NCBI GenBank assembly: GCA_029718625.1
Contig: CM056377.1
Coordinates: forward strand, 112,245,641 to 112,309,640
Origin: Synaphobranchus kaupii
Lineage: Eukaryota > Chordata > Actinopteri > Anguilliformes > Synaphobranchidae
Reading direction: 5' to 3'
Length of the DNA: 64,000 nucleotides
The notes under the pieces were generated by a model. It did no database searches. It was not told the DNA's origin and worked only from the letters and a program-made list of their open reading frames with translations. Of this stretch, positions 23,256-34,080 are shown piece by piece; within the stretch, counting starts at the first letter, position 1; every line of letters begins with the position of its first letter. A program made the translations under genes and the position numbers.

Positions 23256-23691
23256 GTATTATCTGTGCCAGATCGTCTTGTGCCCTGCGTTGTGCTTGTC
23301 ATATTACCTTCCAGCATTTTGTTGTTTCCTGCCTGTTCCCGACCTGCTCCTCGACCCTGTGTTCAGTTCTGTGTACCCGTCCAGTTTGTCTTCTCCTGCC
23401 TGTCCAGCCCGCTCCTGTCCAACCCGTTCCCATCCAGCCCAGCTCCTGTTCTCCTGCCTGCCTTGCCTTCCTTGTCCTAGCCCTGCTCCTGCCCATCGCC
23501 CCCCCCCTCCCCCGATCCCCTGCTCTGACGGATTTCCCGGTTCTGACCCCTGCCTGTCCCTGGACTTCGCTTAAGCCTGTCTGCTGCCTTGTAGTCTTGT
23601 TAAATAAATACACTCCTTGCTGAGTTTTCTACGAGTTTGCCTCAGAGTCTTGCGTTTGGGTCCAATCCAGTGTTCTAACCATAACATATTA

Positions 23692-25599
23692 TTTTCTAAA
23701 GTATGATGCAACCTTGTTTTGTTTTAAATGTGCATCGACATACCACTCTTGTATTATCCACAGGCTTTATAATTTAGCGTAGCACTTCTTGCTGGCTAAG
23801 AGATGCAATGGTAGCCATTGCACTGCACAAAAGGGACAGAATGAAAAAACCTAGTGGCCTGGACATGAAATTACTATTCCCCTATTGAATACATGGATAT
23901 TTTTTATGTTTTAAAACTATTATATCTTGAAAACTATAAATGTTATGCATCCATAAAGTCATAGCAACATGCTGTGAGTAGTAAGCTACTATGTACAGTT
24001 GGAATGGTTGTTCTATGTGGAAGCATGTAGGAGGAGATGCGTTCTCAAAAATCGCTATAATAATATTAAGTATGAGTAAGAACAGTACTTAACTAATTAT
24101 GATACCCTTCAAGAAAACACTTGGACTGCTAGCTTTCACATCATCTCTGTGTGTTAACCATAACTTGCATAAAGACCTGCCTTATACAGTTTGGTTATCA
24201 TTGATTGTAACTCATTATTCTCATCAAAGTGCTTTTCGAAAATAGGTCTACTTCTCACAGCTGAAAGAATATTTCCAAATGTCATGGTAAAAGCATGTTA
24301 CTGTATAGTTTCCTGCACCTCGCCCACATTAATAGTTTAACTGAGCAGTATGGAGCAGCTTTGTGAAATAATCCCCTGCTCCTGATTCTGTGTTACAAAA
24401 TCAAACCTAATATGCAGACCACAATACCTGGCTGTAACTAATTAATTAATATACCACTTCACCCACACTATGGTACAGCTGCAGGAAAATTCACTGAATA
24501 TAAGTTGGTCAGCTTTTAACACGGTCTAATACTGCTAGCACCCAGCTAAATCACCAAACATGTAATTACCAAAACCTGTACAGCTGTTTATGCAAGTGTG
24601 TCTCCTGCATTTCAGTACTTACTGCCAGATATGACAAAGTGCACTTTTCATCATGCCATTGCCTTGTTATGGACTGACTATACTCATCCTCTGACAGCTT
24701 ACCATCTGCTAAAATTTGTTCAGAAATATAGGTTAGCTACAGCTTTTTTTTGAAAGTACCAAAAGTAGGCACAGAAGAAATAATGGCTACCAGTGACTCT
24801 TAAGGTTCTTAACTGAATTATACACTAATGACAAGGTCACTGCTGCTGAGATGCATCACATCAGTAGTGCAATTACAAATATACTGATATCCATGCATTG
24901 TATTCTGCATTGTTTGATTCTGGTGCTTGTAAAATGCATGCAATGTGAATTTTCCTTATTTAATTGTTGCTTTATTTGCTGTGCATGCATGCACACACAG
25001 ACATATGTCTTTGTGTATGACTGACTGAGCTGTGAGCCTATGCGTGGGTGTAGTGTGATTCTCTTGAGTGATGCAATTTTGTGGCGATGCCATTCTTTTG
25101 TTTGGTTGCTTTTAATGAACCTAATAGTTCAATTGATTGTCTGTGGTAGACAATGGTATCTTTGTATCTGGAAGTCGTACTTGCAGCAAAACCCACAGTC
25201 TGCGGATACAGTGATACCACCAAAGCTCTGGAGACCTCCTTGACAGTTGTGGGTGTTTGCCCTCTTTTTTTTGGAGGCGGGGGTTGAGTTAAATTCATTG
25301 AAACTGACTGAATCAGGCTGCAAGACATAATTTTGAGAGGAAACTGACCCATTGCTGACTCGTTCTACAAAATACAAGAAATGCCTCAGTTCCGTGAGGA
25401 CAGATTCTCTCATGTTGGCAGTTTCATATGACCCTGGGTGTCTATGATAACTGATACTGCAATACATTTTGATTAAAATGTTTATGGCTAAAAATGTGTG
25501 GTACATTACTGCCATGGTGACCAATATAATGCAAAATAAGTGAATAATGAAACATTATGGAAGAAATATACGTGCAAAAACATTTACAGTATATATACA

Positions 25600-25602
<3 letters not shown>
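23692..25602. other. No gene seen
   Basis: AT-rich, apparently unique sequence. The minus-strand open frames near 25.04-25.52 kb show no domain or splice context. Confidence 0.5.

Positions 25603-25647
<45 letters not shown>
25603..25647. repeat. (TA)n microsatellite
   Basis: Roughly 20 uninterrupted TA units just left of the palindromic element. Confidence 0.95.
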
Positions 25648-25648
<1 letters not shown>

Positions 25649-25669
25649 TTAAAAAGATATCACATTATA

Positions 25670-27546
25670 CAAACCCCAAATTCCAAAAATGTTGGGACAG
25701 TATGAACAATGCACATAAATGCGGAAAGTGTAGTGGGGAGTGTAAGGTTCGGAGAACCAACCGATAATGATTTCTAAAAGCGTATCTAGAAAGATACGCC
25801 ACTAAGGCGGAAGTAGCCGCACCAGGATGAAGATAACACAGGATCGGGAGAAAAACATCCCTAGCACAAGGCAAAACAAAGCAACCTCAAAAACGGAGGC
25901 GTATCTCGATAAACAGTGAGAATAAATAACAAAAGAACCTCACGCTCTCAAACAAGGTGCGATAACAGGAGGTCAGAGGAAAACAAAAGAAACACCCTGT
26001 ATAAACGGGTGAGAGAATGAAAATGAAACTACAACCTGTTACCTACAGCTCTAGGTGAGAACGAGCTGAACAAAAAAGTAACTGGTAGAGGAGTATAAAG
26101 GATAAAGAGAGAAAGGAAAGAAAAAGACTAAAATAAATCTTTCTCCTAACTCTAAACCGGACTTGCTGCGTTTCCTATTCGTATGAACCAGAAATGCAGC
26201 GACCGAATCCTATACATTACCGACTTCGTTGTCAACATAGCAAAGACAATATCGAAGTGCGGAAATGTGGAAGTCCTGAGGTATAGCTGGCAGGAAACGC
26301 AAAACAGGTGTAGGAAATAATTGTCGTGCAAGATATGAATACCGGAACGGAGGCAGAAAAAAATCCGATAGAGCGTCCAAACGACGCCAAAAGGAAACCC
26401 GAATGCAGAAAGCTGCTAGAAGGCTGCTAGAAACCATGACAGGAAAGCAGTGATTTGTAAATTCTCTTTTACATATATTTAATTGAAAACAGTACAAAGA
26501 AAACATATGTAATGTTTTACTTTATCAACTTTATAGATTTTTGTAAATATATGCTAATTCCGAATTTGATTCCTGCAACACGTTCCAAAAAAGTTGGGAC
26601 AGGGGCAAAAAAAAAAGACTGGAGAGTTCAAAAGTTCAAAAAACACCTGTTTGGAACATTCCACAGGTAAACAGGTGATGCTATCATGACTGGGTATAAA
26701 AGGATATCAAAATACTCTTGATGTCTTATTTTCAGGTTTTCTTACAAGCAATACTATAACCTCTCTGCATTTCTGGATCTCTATGGGAATTGGTGGGTGG
26801 GACTAGATTAAGCTGTAAATTACACTGGAATAGTATGAAACCCATGGTTGGCTAAATAAGTCATCAAGGGTCTGAGGTATCAAACGAGCCTCAAACCATC
26901 ACTCTGCTGCCAGATATGCATTAGATATGGATGGATCACTTTAAGGGTTGTTCCTCCAGACTTATTTTCCTATTGAAAAAATAAGTCAGGAGAAACAACC
27001 CTTAAAGTGATCCATCCATATCTAATGCATATCTGGCAGCAGAGTGATGGTTTGAGGCTCGTGTGATACCTCAGACCCTTGATGACCTACAGCCATTTAG
27101 CATGAGTTCCATACTATTCCAGTATAATTTCCAGCTAAATCTAGTCCCACCCCCCAATTCCCATAGAGATCCATTCAAATGCAGAGAGGTTATAGTATTG
27201 CTTGTAAGAGAACCTGAAAATAAGATGTCAAGAGTATTTTGATATCCTTTAATACCCAGTCATGATAGCATCACCCACCTGTGGAATGTTCCAAACATGT
27301 GTTTTAAAAAAAAAAAGTTTTTGAAGTCTTTTTTTTGCCCCTGTCCCAACTTTTTTTGGAACGTGTTACAGGCATCAAATTCGGAATTACTGTATATTTA
27401 TTTTAAAAAATCTATAAAGTTGATAAAGTAAAACATTAAATATCTTTTATTCGTACTGTTAAATTAAACATATGTAAAAGAGAATTTACAAATCACTTTT
27501 ATGTGCATTTTATATACTGTCCCAACTTTTTTGGAATTGGGGTTTG
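25670..27546. mobile_element. Long palindromic TA-flanked DNA element, interrupted by a solo LTR
   Basis: Outer ends are CAAACCCCAAATTCCAAAAA and the complement of AATTGGGGTTTG, each flanked by TA (25,668-25,669 and 27,547-27,548). Without the LTR insert, the element is a nearly continuous hairpin of about 1.16 kb with its centre near 26,980. GTTGGGACAGGGGCAAAAAA at about 26,594 faces its complement near 27,335, and the GATGGATCACTTTAAGGGTT block near 26,930 faces its complement near 27,010. No transposase frame. The core is related to the MITEs at 6.07 and 44.0 kb. Confidence 0.85.
25729..26441 (-). mobile_element. 713-bp solo LTR inserted in the palindromic element
   Basis: On the minus strand the block starts TGTCATGGTTTCTAGCAGCC and ends TTCTCCGAACCTTACACTCC then CCACTACA, so it has TG...CA ends. 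GGAAAG flanks both sides (25,723-25,728 and 26,442-26,447), and removing the block restores symmetry with the opposite arm. No internal retroelement genes. Confidence 0.75.
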
Positions 27547-27759
27547 TATAAAAACATGATATTTTTACTTTTGCTTCTCTCCTAATAAAAGGTTCCACTT
27601 CCATTTCTATAGTATTTATATGAAACACTGAATAACTAATAGGCAAATGTAAAAATGAGTTTCGCTAACGTTGTACATGACATCAAACTACACACAATAG
27701 GCGCTTAATATAGGTGTTAGTTCATGTTTATTCTAAAACAACAGGATTCGGACATCCCT

Positions 27760-28177
27760 GTGGCATGGGTCAATGTCCATTAGGCGTTGGTCGAGTGAGG
27801 TAATAAAGAATCAGTCACCGAACATTTCCAGGAGATGTCGCTCTGCGTACTGCTGCCAGCATAAGACGCACAATGCTAGGTGCTTAGATGTGCTCGTCTG
27901 GCAACGAGGTTGGTTGGTACAGACCGGAGTGGAGCACGAGAGCTGCTGCCTCTGTCTGTAGCCGTACACACCGCAGTGATCCAGTCTCCCTCCCGTGCAG
28001 GTCAGTTGTTTCCTCCACTCGGCGGATGCATATTTTCCTCTCTCGGCTAACGTCCAGCGAATGGTTCATTTCTGTACCCCCAAACAGGGCATGAGAGCAC
28101 AATTCTACTCTAATTGAATTTCGGACAGTAATAGCAGGGGGAGTCGAGGAAAGCATTGTTCCTCAGGATTGCATTTG
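27760..28177 (+). other. Possible non-coding first exon (weak)
   Basis: This stretch is richer in CpG and balanced in base composition compared with its AT-rich surroundings. It ends GCATTTG followed by GTAAGT, a full donor consensus, at 28,178. No long ATG frame runs into the donor. It could be the 5' untranslated exon of a gene whose coding exons lie to the right of the window, or simply unique non-coding sequence. Confidence 0.2.
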
Positions 28178-31128
28178 GTAAGTGCAGTGTCATTCCAGCT
28201 GCTTTTATTCTACCTCATACTGTAACAACCGTAGCCTTGGCTATATGGTGAATAAATAGAGGAGGATTGAAGGCAGAACTGCGCCTTTATTTACGCCTGA
28301 CTAATTCTAGACCTTTTGTTTTCGCTGTTGTTGAAGTTGGCTTATGTCATGTGCATTTTCTAGATTTAAGACGACTTTACGATGGGATTGGTTGCATTGG
28401 CTATACAGGTAATAGCTCTGTATCTTGAGTTGAAATAGGCTACATTTGATTCCGATTCTCTAAAGCAGCTTTCTTCATAGCAAAAACGTATGACTTTCCT
28501 GCCTATTGACCTAAATTTTGAATCAGTTAAATTTTTTAACGTAACTGTTTTTTTGTGCTGGGTTGTCTGAATATCGTCTGTAAGCATTTTTCCTGATTAC
28601 CGTTATAGGTAGGAGCGCCGTTTGGTTAAGGTGAGATGAAATGGTGAGATGAAATTCAGTATATTTTAGGTTGTATAATTAATGACTGGAAAGAAGGCGC
28701 ATCTCCATTTCGTACCCCGGTCTTTCTGTAATTAATCGATAGCCTTAGCATTCGCTAGATGGAGGCAGGTTCATTTTGAAGGCGCAGTTTAAGTGACGGA
28801 CGTTTGTGCGTTATCCCAAGGTATTTAACAAAGTGCCTCCAGTGTCATTGCATCTGTAGAACTATTATCAGATTGTGTGCTATTGTTTTTTAAATGGCGC
28901 AGCCCGTTTGGTAAATTGACATTTTTACTACGATATCTGGATATTAGCGAGCAACAATCATTTTATTGTATGCACTTACGTCTAAATTGTGGCGCTATAT
29001 AAATTCTGTACTTAGAACGTATTCACTAGTTAGATGTCTAGCTGAACAAGGAAATATCGCAATTGCAGTTGAAATTTGGACTATTTGTAACGGTACGGCT
29101 TTACAGCTTTGCTGACATGATTCGCATCAGCGTGCGTATACGCATTTGGCAAGTTCACATAAAACACACTCTTGTGTTTTATTAGCTGCTTTATTTTAGT
29201 TTTTTGGCGTTATTGAATTGCGTGGAGGGGATCTGGTGACAGTTCAAACGAATCAGCATGTAAAATTGTGAGGCTGAAACACTCAGGCTATAGGCTACAT
29301 ATCACACGTCCTCCACCCACAGAATCGACCAAGTTCCCAATTTCTAATAACCCCCCTCCCCAAATATAGTACTAGTAGCTAGTGCATAATGGTTAAAGAA
29401 ACCTATGGATGGCAAGCAAGCAATGAAATCACCCAGTTAAATATGGGATCTTATTTCCTGTCAATGAGTTCCAGGTGTCCTTAGTTTTAATTTTTTTAAA
29501 TTTATGTACTGCACTATGACTTGTCTGCAGTGCTCAATGAGTGCCATATGAGTGAACTTAAAAAAAATAATAAATTGTAATTTTCAGAAAGTATTTCTTA
29601 TTTTTCTAGTTTGAACTAAAATGCATGTGTAGGAAAATATTTTCTTGTTGTACCTTATCATTTTGAACTAAACAGACATTGCGTAATGACCCGATTCAGT
29701 TTTTGATCTCTTAAAAACCAGTTAACCTTATTTTTTTTTACCTTGATATGACTTTTCCTAATTTGAGGAGATTAAATAGTAAACATGCAATAAACATAAT
29801 GCTATGTTTTGAAATGTATACAAAGGTGTTGTGTGGGGTAGCTATATAAAATTAAAAGAAAATATATAATCTTTTAAATTTTTTATCTCAGATTTTTTTG
29901 TGGGTGATTCTGGTGGCACTTTCCCTTACAGGTTTTAAACTTCACAAATTTTCACTTACCTCAGGCTCTAAAATTAGATGTTTAATCATAGATGTTTAAT
30001 ATTTAGGGATAAAAGGCCAGTCAATTGCGAGACACACAAAAGGTGACACAGTAAGTGTCAAAATGTTTGTATTACAATAGTTTTGTGTCAGTTTAAACTT
30101 TTGGGGTCAATTTGATGGCAAACTTAAAAGGCATCATACAAGGTCACTTACAGATTGTTTTGCTAAACTTGGTTGGATTGATTGGTCTCATGGTAATTCT
30201 CATCTCATGTAGCCTACAAAAAAGTTTGCACATAACATTTTTTTGACAGTGCAGCAAGCAGGGCTCATGCTCAATTGCCCCTGCTCTTTATGTTTACTTG
30301 TGGTAAGGCAGGTATGAAGTATGGGCAGGAAAGTAGGCCCATATAAAATAATTTTCAAGTAGTTGGTTTTAAAAATGACGGGGGGTTCCTTTTGCCAATT
30401 TTTAAAATCAGGGACCATTTTATTTTTTGTTGCGCTCTTTTTATTTGCCATGAGATGTGCTTCGCTAGCGTGAGAGCGTGAGATAGAGCCTGAAAGCGTG
30501 TGTCTCGCAACAAAGGGTAAGAGAAACCCTGAGTTGGACAGAGAAACATTTGCCTTGCAGTAAGTTGTTTTTCTCTATTTTTGATAGCCTACCCCAAAAA
30601 CATAGGGGCAGTGTACTAGCCTATGGACATTCAGGCATTCAGGAGTGGTTATGGTGGTGATGGAGCAATTTCAGAAGAGCTATTTTAGGCTAGCCTACTG
30701 TAGCTTTTCATGTGGGGCTTGGGCTACAAAGGTAGGCTACGACCATAGTTACTGATCCTTAGACAGCGTAATAGGCTAGTAATAAGTTTCAGCTTAAATC
30801 GGTGCATTTGGCTCATCGGTGTAGGTGTGTGACTCCTTTGAGCAAACTAGACAACGGCTAATTCAGAGAGAATGCTCAAGCGACTGTTATAGCCAGTCAC
30901 CTCAGTTCTAAAGCCAGAGCAAGCTAGTTAAACATAATGGGGAAATCCATCTGTTATTTAACTAACTAGCTGGTACAGGAACTAAGGTTAACAATCCTTC
31001 CTTACTAGCAGAATTAAATCTTAAAACTTAAAATCATTGACTGGTATGCAAGGCCACTATTAACATTATGGATTACTGCAACACAAGTGTAAATAGATTG
31101 CATTAAGCCGTTAAGGCTTTAAACATAA
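28178..31128. other. About 3 kb with no gene recognised
   Basis: Apparently unique sequence, AT-rich after about 29.3 kb. No transposon ends, RNA genes or supported frames were recognised. Confidence 0.5.
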
Positions 31129-31130
31129 CA

Positions 31131-31164
31131 CCCACACACACACACACACACACCACCACCACCA
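31131..31164. repeat. (CA)n/(CCA)n microsatellite
   Basis: A CA run passes directly into CCACCACCACC. Confidence 0.9.
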
Positions 31165-31598
31165 ACCAATAACAACACCTGAGGACATGGGGCCAAATGA
31201 AGAAGACATGAAGAAGACCTCCACTTAATACTTTCAATACTGTGGAGAGCCAAACAGCATCATAAGTCTACAGCAAAAAAGATATGCAAAACAAGACTAT
31301 CCCTTAAAGGTGCACTATGCAGGATTTTTAGCTTGGCTATAGTCCTGTGTTTACAATCAAAAATGTCTCCTCCTCCATTCTAAACTCCACCCACTCTCGT
31401 CCGTTGAGGCAGAGATTGTATAGCACAGGCAAGAAACAGGCGAAAAATGTCAAGCAAAGATAAAATGAAAATAACGTTTTCAGCAACATTGTTCTATACG
31501 GTAACAGTAATTGGGTAGTGTTATAACAATTAAATGAACACTTTTGAAATTGTTTTGAAGTCCTCAGCTTCCCAACATCGACCCCTGCTTCATAATGT

Positions 31599-31920
31599 TG
31601 TAGCCCATGTCCCGGATACGTCTGTACGTGGTGGTTTTTGAAGCACTGACTCCAGCCTCAGTCCACTCCCTCTGCATCTCCGCCAAATTTTGGAATCGTC
31701 TTTGCTTGACAATCCGCTGAAGCCTACGGTCATCTCTTTTGCTTGTGCACCTTCTCCTGCCACATTTTTCCCTTCCACTAAACTTTCTATTGATATGCTT
31801 GGACACTGCACTCTGTGAACAGCCAGCCTCCTTAGCGATGACCTTTTGTGGCTTACCCATCTTCTGGAGGGTGTCAATGATGGTCTTCTGGCCAATTGTC
31901 AAGTCTACAGTCTTCCCCAT
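31599..31920 (-). pseudogene. Tc1-like transposase, N-terminal DNA-binding region
   Basis: From ATG at 31,920 (minus) the frame reads MGKTVDLTIGQKTIIDTLQK, then GKPQKVIAKEAGCSQSAVSK (a first helix-turn-helix) and GRRRCTSKRDDRRLQRIVKQ (the GRPR-like linker and start of the second helix-turn-helix), to SASKTTTYRRIRDMGY. This is the paired-like bipartite DNA-binding domain of fish Tc1 transposases, about the first 110 residues. The catalytic DDE domain is missing because the element is truncated at about 31,599. The surviving part has no internal stop, so the truncation, not frame decay, is the main lesion. Confidence 0.9.
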
Positions 31921-32239
31921 ACTGAACCAAACTAAGATAAAATTTGCAGGTGTTTTGAGTAAATTAGATGATAATGTGACACTCAGTCTAAAACATTCAT
32001 TCTCTGAAATAACTGAAGTAAATGCTGATTTTCGACACACTATTCTAATTTCTTGAAATACTGTTTTGGGGGTTTTCTGGAGCTGTAAGCCAAAATTATG
32101 AAAAATGAAACAAATAAAGGCTAGAAATATTTCACTTTGTGTGTAATGAATCTATAATCTATGAAAGTTTCACTTTTTGAATGGAATTATGGAAAAAAAA
32201 AACTTTTCCATGATATTCTAATTTTTTGGAAAGGATCTG
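31599..32239 (-). mobile_element. Tc1-like transposon, one end deleted
   Basis: The intact terminus, read on the minus strand from 32,239, is CAGATCCTTTCCAAAAAATT. A TA follows it at 32,240-32,241, and copy 2 of the host repeat has TA at the equivalent site. The element breaks at about 31,599, with loss of the distal half and about 12 bp of host repeat. Confidence 0.8.
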
Positions 32240-32912
32240 TACTGTACGTCGCTTTGATTAAAAGCATCTGCTAGGAAGCATGTATCTGGCTCATCGTTAC
32301 TGCCGTCTCTGATGAACGCAGTTGTAATTGGCGATTCTATGTTCGGAACGTAAATGTTGCCAGTGGTTTCATGGATTTTAACGTGAAGCCTACTGTTTTC
32401 CTGGTGTGAGAGTGGATGACATAGGTTACAACACCAAGCTCCCCTGATCATTTAAAAACAGTCTGGAGCTGTAATCATTCATGCAGGCAGAAATTACACT
32501 AGGTTGAGAATCATTTGCAAGATTAATTGTGATCTCAGGACTGCTTCTCTGATAACATATCATGGTCATTTTATGATTTAGTACAGTAAATTTGTTACAT
32601 ATAGCTCCTTTAATAAAACAGTACAAAGTGGTCATGGGCAAATACATGACAACAATATACAAAAGAATACCAACTATAGTCATATTGCAACATTGATTTT
32701 CAAGTAGGCCTACACAAATAGGCCAACACACAACAGCAGCATAATCAAAATTTGAGCAGTTTTTGTGCAAACCAGAGATATGATATGCGTAGATCCATAA
32801 TAGGAAAAAAACATTCTAATTCTATTTGTATGAGAAAGACACATTGCCATTGCATAATAGAATATCTTAATCATTTTGGTTTATAATCTACATGATAATA
32901 TTCAAGACTTAA

Positions 32913-33233
32913 AGGCTCAATCCATATTTTTGACTATATCAAATTGAGATATATTCATATCTCGAAGGCTCTGACTCCTAGATGGAAATAAGCTATAGTG
33001 GATCTTTCTTATCCTCACCTCATCACAGCTCAAAAAACAGGGCTATTTTACTCTAATGTTCTTTAATATTGCTAACATGAACAAATTATCTAAAGCTTCA
33101 GTAAGCATTAACACACATTTAACTGTTACATACTCCTTACATCAACAGCCATGACAACTGAAAATATGTCTCCAGTCCCATGTTTGCTGGTGGGGCTACC
33201 ATTTTGTTCATATTTGGATCACGGGTTGTGCCT
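32913..33233. mobile_element. 321-bp TTAA-flanked MITE (candidate)
   Basis: TTAA at 32,909-32,912 and 33,234-33,237 flank AGGCTCAATCC and (complement) AGGCACAACCC. The inverted match is only about 11 bp, so this is less certain than the other TTAA elements. Confidence 0.45.
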
Positions 33234-33237
33234 TTAA

Positions 33238-34080
33238 ACTGGTAGCATAGATTGAAAAGAATTGACTCACCAGTGACGACATCAAAACGACTTCCTACTT
33301 TTCTTTGAGGCAAAATCCTAACTTAAATCCTCAATAATAAAGCTGGCTCAGCAGGACATGCTCAATGGACAAGATCGTCAAATTGTTCAGTGTATTTTCC
33401 TGAATGAAGGCCCTCAGTCTGTTTTTAATAATGCCCAAGCTAACAGGGTAGATGTGGCGGCTGTGCTTTCAGTGTCTCTGCCTGGTGAAAGCAGTATAGT
33501 TTCCAGAGAAGACAGCCCAGATATTGGCTGGGTTAATGTGTCGGGATTTGGGTTAGCATTGTCAGGGCAGGGCTTGATTGCGGAGCCTGCATCAGTTGCT
33601 GCTACTGCATGGCCTATTTCTCACCTCAAATATTTTCAGAAACATATTTTAGTGGACTATTTAGGTGGAATAAGAGAATTCTTATTAAGAACAGGACGCC
33701 ACGTTGTTCCGGTTTAAAAGCGTGGAGGCGAAACGAAAGTAACGTAGCGGGTCTAACCAATCAGGTGCTGGCTGTTTCCGTTGTGGGCGACAACAATTAT
33801 CCATATGACGTAGAGGTACCTCCAAAGACGTACTCTGACATCACGATTGGGAGGCGGGGGCAGTGTCGGGAGCAGAAAGGAAATTTCAACCATGAGGGGC
33901 AGCACAAAGACGCTTTTCTACCAGTTTCTTATGATATACAATATTATTTCAGAATTGTTGAAATAACGGAATGCATGAATAAGTTTCATTATAAGGTCGG
34001 CATACAAACACGTTTACAGCGAAGAGTGTAGTTACCCTTTACGTTTACAATTTAGTTGCTGTGGCCCTCTAGTGGCGGAG
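33238..34080. other. CpG-containing block with two overlapping open frames, unrecognised
   Basis: A plus-strand ATG frame at 33,358-33,717 (119 codons) overlaps a second frame at 33,609-34,031 (140 codons). Neither shows a domain I know, and neither has splice or polyadenylation context. The right half is GC-richer, with a CCAAT box near 33,757 and a TGACGTA word near 33,805. It ends near CCCTCTAGTGGCGG, a word common beside fish DNA elements. It may be the promoter region of a decayed transposon. Confidence 0.25.

Larger units (their letters stand above)
12878..23686 (+). mobile_element. Solo LTR (Gypsy-like), split by nested insertions
   Basis: The LTR begins TGTCATGTCCCGTGCC at 12,878 and ends TCTAACCATAACA at 23,686. 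Both sides carry the 5-bp duplication TATTA (12,873-12,877 and 23,687-23,691), which ties these distant ends together. LTR sequence survives as three blocks: 12,878-12,992, about 21,079-21,158 and about 23,255-23,686. They sum to roughly 630 bp, a normal LTR length. The last block is pyrimidine- and CCTG-rich, carries AATAAA near 23,606, then the 3' tail GTTTGGGTCCAATCC. Inserted between the blocks are the 7.8-kb element, a small DNA element and a LINE that itself carries an insertion. No retroviral coding sequence is present. Confidence 0.75.
31308..32609. mobile_element. TTAA-flanked transposon, copy 1 (internally deleted, Tc1 inserted)
   Basis: TTAA at 31,304-31,307 and 32,610-32,613 flank ends AGGTGCACTATGCAGG and (complement) AGGAGCTATATGTAAC. 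Its sequence matches copy 2 (51,963-53,505) almost base for base on both sides. Differences are the insertion of a truncated Tc1 element at 31,599-32,239 and the absence of copy 2's 52.5-53.4 kb interior. TTAA target use suggests a Kolobok- or piggyBac-like family. Confidence 0.85.

Noticed and set aside
23240..23623. Pro/Cys/Leu-rich frames of 71-127 residues
   Set aside because: The sequence is the pyrimidine-rich CCTG block of an LTR, not a gene.
25129..25524. 131-residue minus-strand frame
   Set aside because: No recognisable motif, AT-rich codon use and no neighbouring exons; length is not exceptional for 64 kb in six frames.
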